From: Plectrocnemia conspersa
Lineage: Eukaryota; Arthropoda; Insecta; Trichoptera; Polycentropodidae
DNA: 64,000 bases
Direction of reading: 5' to 3'
Assembly (NCBI GenBank): GCA_009617715.1
Contig: VTFK01000148.1
Span: 124,001 to 188,000, forward strand
Part shown: positions 33,677 to 43,883 of the stretch, in pieces
Layout of the letters: every line of letters begins with the position of its first letter
Numbering within the stretch: position 1 is the stretch's first letter
Program-made: the position numbers and the translations under genes
Notes under the pieces: model-generated
Told to the model about the DNA's origin: nothing
Databases searched by the model: none
The model's input: the letters and a program-made list of their open reading frames with translations, nothing else

Positions 33677-35135
33677 CACTGGTACGCGAGTGGATAGTTG
33701 GTGGTACGCGTAAAATAATCAGTAATGGCGGACATTAAAAAAATCAGTCATAAAAATAGAATTTAAATTATTGTATTTTTCCTAAATGTAATTTTTCAGA
33801 AAAGCTCGATGACGATCTTTAATATTAATGATCAAATTGAAAGCATGATTAAGAAATCAGATTTTTGGAAACAGTGTATCGAAAACAATCAACCGGACGT
33901 ATTCGAAACTCTATATACTTTTTTTGTTGAAAATAAGGTTAGCTTGTCTCAAAATTTACGAAAATATATAATAGTTCATTTAACAGGATTAAAATCGTCT
34001 TTCATAGAGTCTTTTCCAAAACCCGAAAACAAAGATAATAATTGGATTTCAAACCTCTTCTATGCAGAAAATTTAGAAAAAGCTTCATCGTTATCAATAA
34101 AAGAAATTAATAGACTTATCAAGTGACAAAACTATACAAGTAAGATTCGAACTAAACAATCTAATTAGTTTTTGGTTAAACATCGATAAAGAATATGAAA
34201 AACTTTCTGAAAAAGGTCTCAAATTCTTACTATCGTACACTGGCACGGAATTAGTAGAAAGAGCTTTTTCTTCCTATGTTTTTTTAAAAAATAAGTATCG
34301 AAACAAATTGCACGCAGGTGTAGATTTAAGGGTATATCTCACATCTTTTGAACCAAATTTCAAAAAATTATGTTCTTCGAAACAAGCAGAAGGATCTCAT
34401 TAAATTTATTTTGCTTATATTATTGTGCTTATATTTTTGTAAAATTTGTTTAAAAATTAAACCTATAACTTGATAAAAATGTGTTATAATCTTAAGCAAC
34501 ACTTTCATTACTATTATTTTCGATAATAAATACAAAGTTTCGGTAGTAAAAATATTTTTAAATACAATTTCATTGATATTACTATATTTAAAACAAAAAT
34601 TTCGCCTGCGGCGCTACTGTAATTTTTTAAAAATGAAAGTGTAAATTGTCTCGGTATCATCACAAAAATTTTTACATTTACCGTGTTTAATTAATTTTAT
34701 ACACATATATTTTCTATTAATATCGGTAATTTTTGGGAAAATATTGCGTGCGGCGCATTTAATTTTTTTTTATACAAATAATTTAATTTAATTCTATGTA
34801 AATTTTTTTAATAAAAATTAGTTGTTAAAAAAATACTTCTTTAAATGTCCTGGTTTCGAATTTCGACAAGAAATGAGCTTCGACGCCTTTTATTTAAAAA
34901 AAAACATTGTGACATGTAAAGTTCAAATGTCTCATTGTTATCAGAAAAAATAAAACCTTTGGTATTTTTTTTAACTTAAATAAACTGAGTTCTGGGAAAT
35001 ATAGTCACCCTATAAAATTTATAATGCAAATAGAATAACAAATTTCTCGAAATACAATAATTTTTACGAAGTGGTACAATTAAGCGTGATGTACTACCAA
35101 GTTGTGCGCGAGCCAAAAAAGGTTGGGATACGCTG
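33677..35135 (+). mobile_element. hAT transposon, ZBED-like, 1459 bp
   Basis: The left end CACTGGTACGCGAG (33677) and right end GGTTGGGATACGCTG (35135) are diverged hAT-type termini; inverted, the right end reads CAGCGTATCCCAACC. The 8-bp flanks AACTAGAT (33669-33676) and AACTAGAC (35136-35143) differ at one base. The interior carries the C-terminal third of a ZBED5-type transposase; N-terminal and catalytic parts are missing. About 730 bp of AT-rich non-coding DNA lie downstream of the gene relic. Confidence 0.8.
33809..34403 (+). pseudogene. ZBED5-like hAT transposase C-terminus, one frameshift
   Basis: The first 106 codons contain FFVENKVSLSQNLRKYI, VHLTGLKSSFIESFP and NWISNLF, matching the region before the dimerisation domain. 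One shift near 34120 links to SSDKTIQVRFELNNLISFWL, then LSYTGTELVERAFSSYVFLK, NKYRNKLHAGVDLRVYLTSF and EPNFKKLCSSKQAEGSH before a stop at 34401. The VERAFSS motif is the hAT dimerisation signature. Apart from the single shift this C-terminal stretch is unusually well preserved. The 33809 ATG is merely the first in frame. Confidence 0.85.
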
Positions 35136-35143
35136 AACTAGAC

Positions 35144-35480
35144 GAATCAATAGCCCGGGCAATGATACCGTGTGTATCGGGGAAACAGAATTAGCTTGAG
35201 TGTTGAAGTTTCAGCGACTGACGCATCAAAACATTGCAACGTATATACAAAGTGTGCATGCAAGGCAGCTGAGAGCGAACCCGAGCCCTGGAAAAACAGT
35301 GATTCCGGGCATCATGACAAAAATAGCATTTTATATATTTTTTAGCATCGTAATATAATTTCTTAAATAAATAACAATAAACATAAAAATCAGCCACCGT
35401 TGCGACATATTTTTGGCGAAATATTTTAATTATGCATTAAAAATAAATAAAAAAATAATTGATAATTAGTCGTATTTTGC
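35144..35480. repeat. Degenerate C-like repeat
   Basis: Just right of the hAT target duplication, ATAGCCCGGGCAATGATACC, GTGTATCGGGGAAACAG and AATTAGCTTGAG echo the C core (AGCCCGGGCAACT, GTATTAAGGGAACAG, GAGCTTGG). The rest is not recognisable as C. The hAT therefore also landed in or beside C-related sequence. Confidence 0.45.
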
Positions 35481-35504
35481 TGCTGCTCAGTGTTGCCATA
35501 TACT

Positions 35505-35635
35505 GACTTTCCAGTCCATGTCAAAAGCAATAAAATCATGCCATCGCGGTGAAAACGCTCGATTATCAAGCGAGTATATTAAGATTTTTTATAACAGAAA
35601 ATCAAATAAAGAACATCAAAACCAATTTTTTGTCT
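35505..35635 (+). repeat. Repeat F copy 1
   Basis: CCATGTCAAAAGCAATAAAA, TCATGCCATCGCGGTGAAAA and CGCTCGATTATCAAGCGAG, followed by TTAAGATTTTTTATAAC, match the reverse complement of 55835-55940. CTCG-ATTATCAAG-CGAG forms a small hairpin. A translated stretch (SKAIKSC...ENARLSS) appears in both copies, but each is short, and I treat it as a repeat rather than a gene. Confidence 0.65.
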
Positions 35636-35684
35636 ACAATATAAACTCAAAAACGCACTCTCCTATATTATATATATATATGCA

Positions 35685-37040
35685 TTACTTAAGTCATATC
35701 TGAATGACAGACGTTTTCAAGTCAAACACCGGGATGAACTGTAAACTAGTCATAAAATAAGATCGGGGGTGCCTCAAGGCAGTGTGCTTGAGCCAATAAT
35801 GTACCTACTAGAGTCTCCAATTACTCGAACCATCAACTACTCGAGTATCGAATATTAAAATTTTAAAATACTCGAGTACTCGAGTACTTTCGAGTATTTA
35901 TCAAATGTACCAAAATAGCTAATATTCAAATTCGTGTACATATAAATAAATAAATAAAATACTTAGTATGTTAATTTTTACAATTATTTTAACTTCACGA
36001 ACATACTTTTTAAAAACAATAATGCAAAAGTGTCTCGAATTTAATATTACTGCTAACCTTTGGTTTTATTATTCCCGTTATGGAAAAAACCCTTTCCGTT
36101 GCTGTTGATGTTGGTCTTATTGTCATTAACGCGTTGGATAAGGCTTCTAATTTATATCTGTTCGCTTTTTATAGATATAAAAATTTTTGAACTCTCTTTT
36201 TATGTTCTCTTCTTTCATTCCCTTCTCTGCTTTTCTCTTATTTCCTTCTACTATTGACAAAATAGCATTTTGTAATTCTTCTTGAATAGATTTTTTTTCT
36301 TAACAATATACAATATTCTACTCCTTCTGATTAATGCGAAGAATTTAAATCTATATCCTTCGAAGATGTATTTGGGTGAAGCCCTTTCACTCTAGAGCTA
36401 AACGGTTCGCAAAGAACTGACTTTACTTTAAATGCCTTTAAAACACACAATTGTTTTGATTTATATTTTAAGCTGAGGGATCAGTATAAACAATTTACAA
36501 CACTTTACGCTACAACTGTATAGTCATAAAACCTAAAAATTTTTTTTGTTGATATTTCATATTGTTCATTGCCATAAATTAGATAAGTCGGGACTGTCGA
36601 ACAGAAAACACAAAAGAAATTTCTCCGTCGTACCGACGACCGGAACTATGCAACTATGGAACTATGAAAAAATTATACCTGATAGTAATCGCTCTAACTC
36701 GGGACTTCGGGCATAAACGCCAAATAAAAGCAAGACGTTAACCTTTACCGGACCGAGTTAAAGTTATTTTTGTTTCTGAAATATTTCAAAAATTTTTAAT
36801 TTCGAGTATTAATTGAGTAATTTTCAAAATACTCGATTATCAAGTACTTGAAAAATAGACAAAAATACTCGAGTATCGAGTACTCGATTACTCGAATTGG
36901 AGACTCTAGTACCTACTATACACAGCAGACATACCAACAACTAGCGAAACTTTTGTTGCTACCTTTTCAGATGATACGGTCGTTATGGCCTCACATGAAG
37001 ATACATACAAGGCGTCTAGACTTGAATAAAATTCAAGTTT
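35685..37040 (+). pseudogene. Jockey-type reverse transcriptase fragment split by hAT
   Basis: SYLNDRRFQVKHRDEL and SGVPQGSVLEPIMYL (to 35808) continue after the insert as YTADIPTTSETFVATFSDDT with VVMASHEDTYKASRLE (36909-37035). GVPQGSVLGP is reverse-transcriptase block 4 and F(A/S)DDT the catalytic block 5, the latter with A changed to S. Removing the hAT plus one 8-bp duplication restores a continuous frame across the junction. Both ends of the LINE are lost. One stop lies in the left part. Confidence 0.88.
35809..36908 (-). mobile_element. hAT element, 1100 bp, inserted in Jockey LINE
   Basis: Perfect inverted ends TAGAGTCTCCAATT (35809) and AATTGGAGACTCTA (36908) with identical 8-bp duplications GTACCTAC (35801-35808, 36909-36916). 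Both subterminal zones are packed with ACTCGAGTA-type palindromes, probable transposase-binding sites. The minus strand interior retains a piece with CEPFSSRVKGLHPN and a C-terminal ATERVFSITGIIKPK block, the hAT dimerisation region, around 36030-36450. The middle of the gene is deleted, so it is non-autonomous. Confidence 0.95.
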
Positions 37041-37889
37041 ATGTGACTTTTACCATAAAAAAGGACACATGCCCACCAATCCAGTTAAATAATATTATAT
37101 TACCACAAGTAGATACGTGTATAGCTACATTGTTATCCGTTGCGTGCACCACTGCCATTACCAGTACTTGGGCCCTAAGAGTCCAGCCCCATGGGCGGGC
37201 ACCCAACTTGTGACGGCCAGATGAGCGGGACCCACCCCCCGTAGTATGTACTACATATTTTATCGGAAAATATAAATTTGGCATTTTGCCTGACAAACTA
37301 CATTACTAATATTGCCCTCGCGATTTTCATCCGTTACTCTTGTTCGAATTTTTTATTTATTGCGTTTTATCCTCGAAAAAAACTGTTCACATCTATAAAT
37401 ACTGCAAAAAAGTCCCTTAAATTACTATATTATTCTTCTGAAATTCATAAAAATCCACCATAGTAACGACTCTGATAAACCATGAATTTAGCTCTAAATC
37501 TGCCTGAGGCTTGAGTTTCATAGGTAAGTTGTCTGGTGCACTATTTATATCAGCATTATTTCGTATTTATGCGCACTGAACAAATCACGATCATAAAACA
37601 ACATAAATACACTTCCTTACAACGTCAACGCAAGCAAAAAACTGACAAATTTACTACATAATTATATTATTATATTGAAAAAACACATTGAATAACTTTT
37701 AGTATGATCGCAACTCCACATGTCCACGGGCCGGATCCGGCTCGTGGGCCGAGGGTTAACCACATGTCTCATAAATCCTTATTTTATTGCTACATTTTAA
37801 ATTTTATATAATAAATTATTGTTTTCAATATTTTATTTCAATATTTTGAAATAAAATATTGAAGTTTTTTTCCTACCATTTCATTCTAG
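37041..37889. other. Mixed stretch with GC-rich palindromic block
   Basis: No intact gene. At 37725-37775 CGGGCCGGATCCGGCTCG and GTGGGCCGAGGGTTAACCAC resemble, inverted, the GGTTAACCCTCGGCCC terminus of some hAT elements. A GC-rich patch at 37160-37250 (TGGGCCCTAAGAGTCCAGCC) could be part of the same decayed copy. No target duplication was found. An open frame of ~120 codons across 36848-37213 crosses the hAT/LINE junction and is not a gene. Confidence 0.35.
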
Positions 37890-38150
37890 ACAGATGTCCT
37901 TTGCTAAGGATTTATGTGTAACTTTAGAAGAACGTTGGAAATTTAGCCAGCACATTGCAGACACAGCAGATTATTAAAAATGCTCGGTTTTATCTTTAAA
38001 AATGCGCGCTACTTCAGGAATACTTTAGTATTGCGTACTCTTTATGATGCTCTAGTCTAGTCCGAAGCATACTAGAAACTAGATCTATTGTATGAATTCC
38101 AGGCGGAATGTAATGATCTTACGGTGGAAAAAAGTACAGTGTAAATTCCT
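37890..38150 (+). pseudogene. LINE fragment, same family as the one in Tc1
   Basis: TLEERWKFSQHIADTAD, KMLGFIFKNARYFRN and LRTLYDALV on the plus strand align with the SSKMLGFVMRNAFHF...LYDTLVRSILES region of the 23.3-23.9 kb LINE. Only this ~85-residue part is recognisable; stops and shifts follow. Satellite C starts immediately after. Confidence 0.65.
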
Positions 38151-38162
38151 TGAAGGATAAGA

Positions 38163-38446
38163 TTTTATATAATAAATTATTGTCTTCAATATTTTATTTT
38201 AATATTTTCAGACAAGTGTAACTGAATAGACTATACGCGGATGCACACAAATGCGTTTATGTACATACAAGAAATAACGTGGTATGCATTTTTCATGGTC
38301 AATCAATACATCAATGGTATGAGGGATGAGCTCAGTTCTCGCCCGCGCAACTGAAACTAGTGTATTAAGGGAGCAGATCGAGCTTGAGGGTGGATAACCG
38401 AATAGCAATATAAATGCATCCCTGCGCCGTAGCATATAAACATATA
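38163..38446. repeat. Satellite C, left part of interrupted unit
   Basis: TATTATATAATAAATTATTG, then AATAGACTATACGCGGATGC, GAGGGATGAGCTCAGTTCTC, GTATTAAGGGAGCAGATCGA and GCGCCGTAGCATATAAACAT follow C order. It ends where the mariner begins after TA at 38445-38446; the other half resumes at 39357. Confidence 0.85.
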
Positions 38447-39356
38447 AAGGATGTACCAATAAAAGCACCTTTTTTAAATTTCGCACCAATTTTTTTATAA
38501 AGTAGGCTAATCAAAAAATTTAATGTATTTCATTTATCAACCTTTCGATTAGTAAATATCGAACGATAAATGAAAGAACAACGCGTAATATTGTTACGAC
38601 TAATTACAAAAATGGAGAAAGTTTAAATGAAACGTTTCGTTAACTTCATGGAATTTTCGGTCGAAATTATGTTCAAAATAAATTAATTTAAAAATTTGAG
38701 GTAATTTTTTTGATTGTGGATAATTAGTCACCTATACGTCGTAATAATGGCGTTCTTTCGAAAACACAGCTGCAGTTAGAGAAAGTGTTAATGAAAACGC
38801 ATCAATTCTTAAGAGTTAGGCATTTCAAGAAGCACCTTACAGCAAATTCTCGTGAAAGACCTGAAGCTGCATGCCTACAAGATCCAATCGACTCAAGAAC
38901 TTAAACAAGCAAACCATTTTATGCAAGAACAATTTGTTAATTGGTTAATTGAACATCGGTAAGTGAATGAAAATTTCTACGTCGTTTAATTTCAAGAAAT
39001 GTGGATCCGATTAGGCCAACAAGATGGTGTAATTTGACACCGTGCGACTTTCTTATTTGGGGATTTATGAAGTTATATGCGTATACTAATAAGCCGCAAA
39101 CAATCAAAGAACTTAATGCAGATATCCAACGTGTTATTGCCACAATAACACCTCAATTATACAACGATATTATCTTAAATTTCATCAAAAGAGCAAGAGT
39201 TCACAAGGAGAGCCGTGGTGCACATTTGTCTGACATTTCATTCCATACATAATCGAAACATTTGTACTTTAATACGAAATAAAAATATTTTCACTTTTCG
39301 AAAAAATAATGTATTTAATTCAAAATTAAAAAATGCGCCCTTATTGGGACATCCTT
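38447..39356 (+). mobile_element. mariner-like element, 910 bp, in satellite C
   Basis: AAGGATGTACCAATAAAAGC (38447) and its near-inverse GCCCTTATTGGGACATCCTT (39356) form ~35-bp inverted ends, flanked by TA at 38445-38446 and 39357-39358. It splits a C unit at GCATATA. The same left terminus occurs alone at 10354 and 29728. The internal gene has lost its catalytic core. Confidence 0.88.
38585..39252 (+). pseudogene. mariner-like transposase with core deleted
   Basis: The N-terminal half reads, with shifts, FGRNYVQNK-like residues, then LGISRSTLQQILVKDLKLHA-like residues and STQELKQANHFMQEQFVNWL, ending near 38960. It jumps directly to RPTRWCNLTPCDFLIWGFMK and KPQTIKELNADIQRVIATI, with SRGAHLSDISFHT before the stop at 39250. 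The stretch that should carry the first two catalytic aspartates is gone; the third (normally in CDLTPLDFFLWG) appears as TPCDF. The 3' part from 39001 is a clean 83-codon frame. Confidence 0.8.
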
Positions 39357-39689
39357 TACATAAAGAAGCGCATTGGGGGTGGAGTACGAAACTATGCGCT
39401 ATTCAGCGCGAAATGGCTGTCTCCAAATATAATAAATTATGGTGTCCAATATTTTATTTTAATATTTTCGGAAAAGTGTAACTGAATATACTATACGCGG
39501 ATACACACAAATACGTTTATGCACATATAGGAAATTACGTTGTATGCATTTTTCATGGTCAATCAATACATCAGTGGTATGAGGGACGAGTTCAGTTCTA
39601 GCCCGGACAACTGAAGCGAGTGTATTAAGGGAACAGAACGAGCTTGGGGGTGGATAACCAAATAGCAGTATAAATGCATCTCTACGCCG
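39357..39689. repeat. Satellite C, right half and next unit up to U element
   Basis: ACATAAAGAAGCGCATTGGG resumes the C unit after the mariner. A second unit runs through GAGGGACGAGTTCAGTTCTA and GGTGGATAACCAAATAGCAG to TCTACGCCG at 39689, where the U element starts. Confidence 0.85.
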
Positions 39690-40569
39690 CACGGTGGGGT
39701 ATTTAATGGCCAAAAGTCGATTATGAAAACTTTAGCGCAGGTAAAAACAAAAAGTTGTTCTATAAAGCTGATAATTGTACGAATGACAATCAACGATTCC
39801 CTCACCCCCTGCACAACGCTAGCTCCCTCACGATCGGTCGGAAGTAAGTCATCAGTAATGATTGTAAATTTTTAATAATATGTTCACCATGGTAAAATCA
39901 GTAAACAGTCACCTATATTTTTATTAAAACTTTACGCGGCAAAATTCGCACGACCGTTCAACACCAGTATAGAACATAATGATGCTCACCATGTATGATG
40001 AAAAGGCGTGCAATGCTGCCAGCAATATAACTTCTATAATGAAATGTCTGTAGTATAGCTTCCAGCGACTTTTAATTTTAACAGCTTAAAAATCTGTATA
40101 AAAAGTTAATCATAATGTATTTCAATTTGGTCTTTTAATATCACATCCTAGAATCTGTTTTCCGAAAGTTTTTTGAGTCTATCTTACACAACTTTTATAA
40201 ATTACATGTTAAAAAATGGCAACTGAAAATGTGAAAAAATTAGTAAAGCAGAAGAAGATACAAATACAAGAGGATTTCCGATTGAAGATGGGTCCACTAG
40301 TCGATGTACGCGAACCGGCTTACGACAATGCAAATGGATGGCGACACCCGTGGAAGATTTTTTTTGAAGATCACGAAATATTATCAAGTGATCATAAAGT
40401 GCAATTAGAAAAATTATCTGCTTATTCTAAGCAAACTGCAAAACTCTATGTTAAGCTGTACGCTTGGCATCCGATGATACTTATAATGCATAAAATATTA
40501 ATACACTTAAAATCAACTAAAGTTGAGAAATAATTTTGGCCACCCAGATCGGTCAAATACCCGACAGTG
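39690..40569 (+). mobile_element. U element, unclassified, 880 bp
   Basis: Left end CACGGTGGGGTATTTAATGG (39690) and right end GGTCAAATACCCGACAGTG (40569) are inverted repeats. TGGCCAAAA follows inside both, with an 11-bp gap difference. C-satellite sequence abuts both sides (left CTACGCCG, right GACAGAAAGGGCATTGGGGA). The target duplication cannot be read because the right flank is eroded. A second right end of the same family lies at 13889, also against the C motif GCGCC. The superfamily is unknown; the CACxGTGGGG ends are not ones I can assign. Confidence 0.7.
40216..40533 (+). pseudogene. Unnamed protein of U element, internally deleted
   Basis: This 105-codon frame reads LVKQKKIQIQEDFRLKMGPL, DVREPAYDNANG, then HPWKIFFEDHEILSSDHKV, LSAYSKQTAKLYVKLYAWHP and MHKILIHLK before a stop. 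The last three blocks match the broken copy at 13471-13870, which also has the later SEEAAE...FRLYR blocks missing here. From memory, full-length relatives carry a DGNTARRFF motif where this copy reads ANGWRHPWKIFF, then further text before HKV. Both copies therefore seem to be deletion derivatives. No catalytic motif is evident. Function unknown. Confidence 0.55.
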
Positions 40570-41075
40570 GACAGAAAGGGCATTGGGGATGAGATACGAA
40601 ACCGTAAAAGTCACTGTCGAATCATTGGGGAAAAAGAACTGGTTAAATTATTGTTCCATATTTCTTCAAAAATAATGCCATCGATGGAGAGCGCTATAGA
40701 TCCATGATTACTGACTTTTTCGTTCCGCAATTAAATGTTGTTAATGTGGAAGAGCTTTGGTTTCACCATGATGGTGCAACATGCCACACATCGCGCGTCA
40801 CAATCCATTTATTGAAGGAAACATTCGATGAGCGCATAATTCCGCGTAATTGACTTGCGAATTAGCCTCCAAGATCGTGTGATTTAACACCTTTGAATTA
40901 TTTTCTGACGAGTGGGGAAGTCAATATTCGCGGCGTTATTACTGCTATACGGCCCTAGCTGCTCAAAAAAGTGATCAAAAATTAGACTTCCAGATTACCA
41001 TTTATTCGTGCTAGTCGCGGCACCCATATTCCCGAAATCATATTTATGTACCAATGGCATAAAATTATCTTTCCA
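40570..41075 (+). pseudogene. Second mariner-like transposase fragment
   Basis: After ~50 bp of C remnant (GACAGAAAGGGCATTGGGGA), frames read YRSMITDFFVPQLN, then VEELWFHHDGATCHTSRV, which contains the second catalytic aspartate, then IHLLKETFDERIIPRN and PPRSCDLTPLNYFL (third aspartate region). RASRGTHIPEIIF follows near the C-terminus. It is the same mariner type as the 38.4-kb element, but a separate copy, preserving the core that the other lost. Stops and shifts are present, and the N-terminal half is missing. Confidence 0.8.
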
Positions 41076-41128
41076 ATAAAGCCATTACCACGACTTTTAT
41101 GTGTTTTATTTTATTTTAAAGTTCTATA

Positions 41129-42324
41129 CAGGCAGTTCTCGAGTTACGACCACTTCGACTTACGACCATTCGGAGTTACGACGAAAAAAAAAGTTGTAAA
41201 AAAAAATTTTTTTTATGTCATATACATAATTTTAAGACTGGTTTGATAACTGTTTCATTCCAGAAGTAAAGAAGAACTGTGATGAAAACGACATAGCCTT
41301 TAAAATTTTATTGATTATTGACAATGCTCCAGGCCATCCTCCACACTTAGGGGAATCACATCCAAATATAAAAGTGGTTTATTTACCTCCAAACACCACC
41401 AGCATTCTACAGCCGATGGATCAAGGGGGTATTTCTAACTTCAAAGCCCATTATTTAAGAATCACTTTTGCCCAAGCAATTGTAGGAACAGACAAACATC
41501 AGACATTGAGAGAATTTTGGAAAAATTACATCTTTCATGCAATAAACAATATCTCAAAAGGATGGTCCAAAGTAACGACGAATTGTATGAACGGCATATG
41601 GAACAAACTCTTAAAAAGATATAATGACAATATGTATTTTAATAAAGAAGGGGAAATAGATGAGATAGCAAATATTATTGTAAAATATGCTCAACAACTT
41701 AATCTGGAAGTTGATAATGAAGATGTCATTCATCTTTGGGAAAATGATGTTTAAGAACTCACAAACCAAGATTTGATTAAAAAATGTAATGGAGCTAAAA
41801 GAATTAGATGAACTCGAAGAACCACCAAAAAAATTTGTGTTAAAAGACATGGCTGCAGCTTTTAGCCAAATCAATGATGCTAATAAAAAAATTGAAAATA
41901 TGGACAAAGACATCGATAGATCTTCGAGGGTACACGGCCTTATTCAGCAAGTACTTGCGTGTTATTATGAAATTTATAGAGAAAAGAAACAACAAACTGT
42001 ACAAACAAACCTGGACGTTATTTTAAGAAAAACAAGCACTATCACTGCACTCGCTGAAAAATCTCAAGAATTAACAATGGATATCAGTAGCACAGATGAT
42101 AAAAATACTCTAGATCAATTCTTATAAATAAATTATTTATGTAGATATTTGCTAAAAAGTATTTAGTTAACAACTTGAAGTCAGCAATAAAAGTGGTTTT
42201 TGTATTATATTTCGCATGTATGCATTGTTTTTAATTATTTTTTGTATAATTTTCGACTAACGACCTTTTCGAGTTACGACCAAGGTGGTGGAACGGAACC
42301 CCGTCGTAACTCGAGAACTGACTG
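41129..42324 (+). mobile_element. Tigger-type transposon, 1196 bp, N-terminus deleted
   Basis: CAGGCAGTTCTCGAGTTACG (41129) and its inverse CGTAACTCGAGAACTGACTG (42324) differ at one base and are flanked by TA (41127-41128, 42325-42326). GAGTTACGAC motifs repeat in both subterminal zones. The element has suffered a large internal deletion that removed the first half of the transposase. Confidence 0.93.
41256..42126 (+). pseudogene. Tigger transposase C-terminal half
   Basis: The frame opens near 41256 (PEVKKNCDENDIAFKILL) and gives IIDNAPGHPPHLGES and LQPMDQGGISNFKAHYLR, the second and third catalytic aspartates with DD32D spacing, then FWKNYIFHAINNISKGW. It stops at 41752 after LWENDV. After one frameshift the C-terminal part (41789-42126) continues with LEEPPKKFVLKDMAAAFSQI and ends TLDQFL, a weak PCNA-box-like tail. 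The first aspartate and the DNA-binding domains are absent. The first ATG (41311) is internal to a conserved motif and is not a real start. Confidence 0.88.
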
Positions 42325-42326
42325 TA

Positions 42327-42700
42327 CTTCTAAAAATCGCGACGACCTAGGAAGGAAGCCTAGCCTAGCACCTGTATTCGCAGTATGCAGGCGCGAAGGC
42401 CATGCTAGGTAATATCCGGTCGCTCATGGGCCAAAACTCCTGAGCCTGATGTGACCATGGGAGGAAGGCGTGAGCAGTGGCGTAGCTATGGGATGGCGTA
42501 GGGGGCGGACCGCCCCGGGCGGCACTTGCTTTGGGGCAGCATATTCGCGATGGGATTGTCTAGTGTGGTTCTTAACCCTGAATGCACTAAAACATATATA
42601 AATCCACGAATAACAAGAGCTTAATAATAACCAATTTATTATTTTAAGAAATGCTGATTTTATGACCCTGCAAAAAATGTATAGGGAGGGGCGGCAATTT
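42327..42700. other. GC-rich island with MITE-like terminus
   Basis: From 42335 to 42560 the DNA is distinctly GC-richer than its surroundings. CAGTGGCGTAGCTATGG at 42476 resembles the common CAGTGGCGTAGC hAT/MITE terminus, and GGGCGGACCGCCCCGGGCGG is a local palindromic cluster. No right terminus was identified. Confidence 0.4.
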
Positions 42701-43340
42701 TAAGGATCGCCCTTCCACTACACAAATTGCAAAAAATAGCTTTTAATTATTAATATCAAAGTAATATTTTTTTAAAATTATATATTATAGAGCGACGAAG
42801 AAATCAGTACATTATTAAATATTAATAAATTTATTCCTAATATAAAACATTGCTTACTTTTCTCGACATAAAAAGTTTTCAAATCACTGCTAACAACCTA
42901 CGCATATTAAAATTTAAAACGCCTATTATTTCCGAAACATCGACTTTTAAAAAATACAGAATCAAACATGTGCGTCTTATTGGATCATAGTTTTTTTAGT
43001 ATATTCTTGATTTATTGTGACGAAGACAAATGTTAAGGAGTGATTCATAGAAACGACACATTCAAGTTGTTCTGGCATAATTTTTCTTATACAAAGGGTA
43101 CAAAGGGCCCCGCAAAATTGACGATGGAGTTTTGGTAAAGCGTGAGGCCGGATCTGTCTAAGTATACAAATTTTACAAAGATACACAAAGTCTGAGACGG
43201 CATAACCAACTCAAGAATTCGCAAAATTAAAATTTTATCGTGCTTTTTAGGAGAATGAAATATCGCTATATAAATAGTAATTTCACATTTATAGATAAAA
43301 ATAACATTAACATCTATTTTTATTATTTTTTATATTTTGA
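42701..43340. other. AT-rich spacer
   Basis: No coding similarity or clear repeats. A 69-codon minus-strand frame (42977-43186) has no recognisable motif. Confidence 0.45.
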
Positions 43341-43344
43341 ACGC

Positions 43345-43525
43345 GGATCAGAGAGTCAGAATTTATATTGCTTGGGTCAGAATTTACATTTAAAGGTCAT
43401 AATAATACATCGGCGAGAATAAATATTAGATGGTCAGATTTTATATTAATTGGTTAGAATTTTAATTGAATTTGTGAGAGTTTATATTAAATGGTAAGAT
43501 TTATGTTGACACATGGTCAGATTCA
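43345..43525. repeat. Degenerate ~30-bp repeats, GGTCAGAATTTATATT type
   Basis: GAGTCAGAATTTATATTGCT, GGGTCAGAATTTACATTTAA, TGGTCAGATTTTATATTAAT, TGGTTAGAATTTTAATTG and ATGGTCAGATTCAA follow one another at about 27-37-bp spacing. Inverse copies (ACTGACCCAAAGTTG, AAACTCTGACCATTTAATTT) lie at 46595-46640. They may be subterminal repeats of a larger element containing the MULE relic. Confidence 0.5.
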
Positions 43526-43880
43526 ATTTTTTCGGCTGGCAATAGTGTTATCGTATAAGATTGGTACAACTGTTCGACTGCAACGCCTGCATCTGTCATT
43601 GGTATTTTGACAGTTCTGACGCGCCAACATTGAACTATTAGACCTTCGCTACAACCGCCACTACGACCTTCCATGCTCTTTGACTTAACTATCGGTGATA
43701 TACGCGACTTTTGGCTTTCTATCATCCCGAGCAAGATTCATTTCACTGGAGGCTCTCGGTTAGCATCATCGAAGATTTAAACGAAGCACGTGGCACGTTT
43801 TAAACATGAAAATTCAGTAATGTATTTATATAAACACTATCTTCAATATTTTATTTATTAATTTCAGTTTCTACCCTATT
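43526..43880. other. Spacer, unrecognised
   Basis: Slightly less AT-rich. A 77-codon minus-strand frame (43501-43734) has no motif I recognise. Confidence 0.4.
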
Positions 43881-43883
43881 ACG

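Noticed and set aside
36848..37213. 121-codon frame
   Set aside because: Spans the end of the hAT, the target duplication and LINE remnant in a frame different from the reverse transcriptase.
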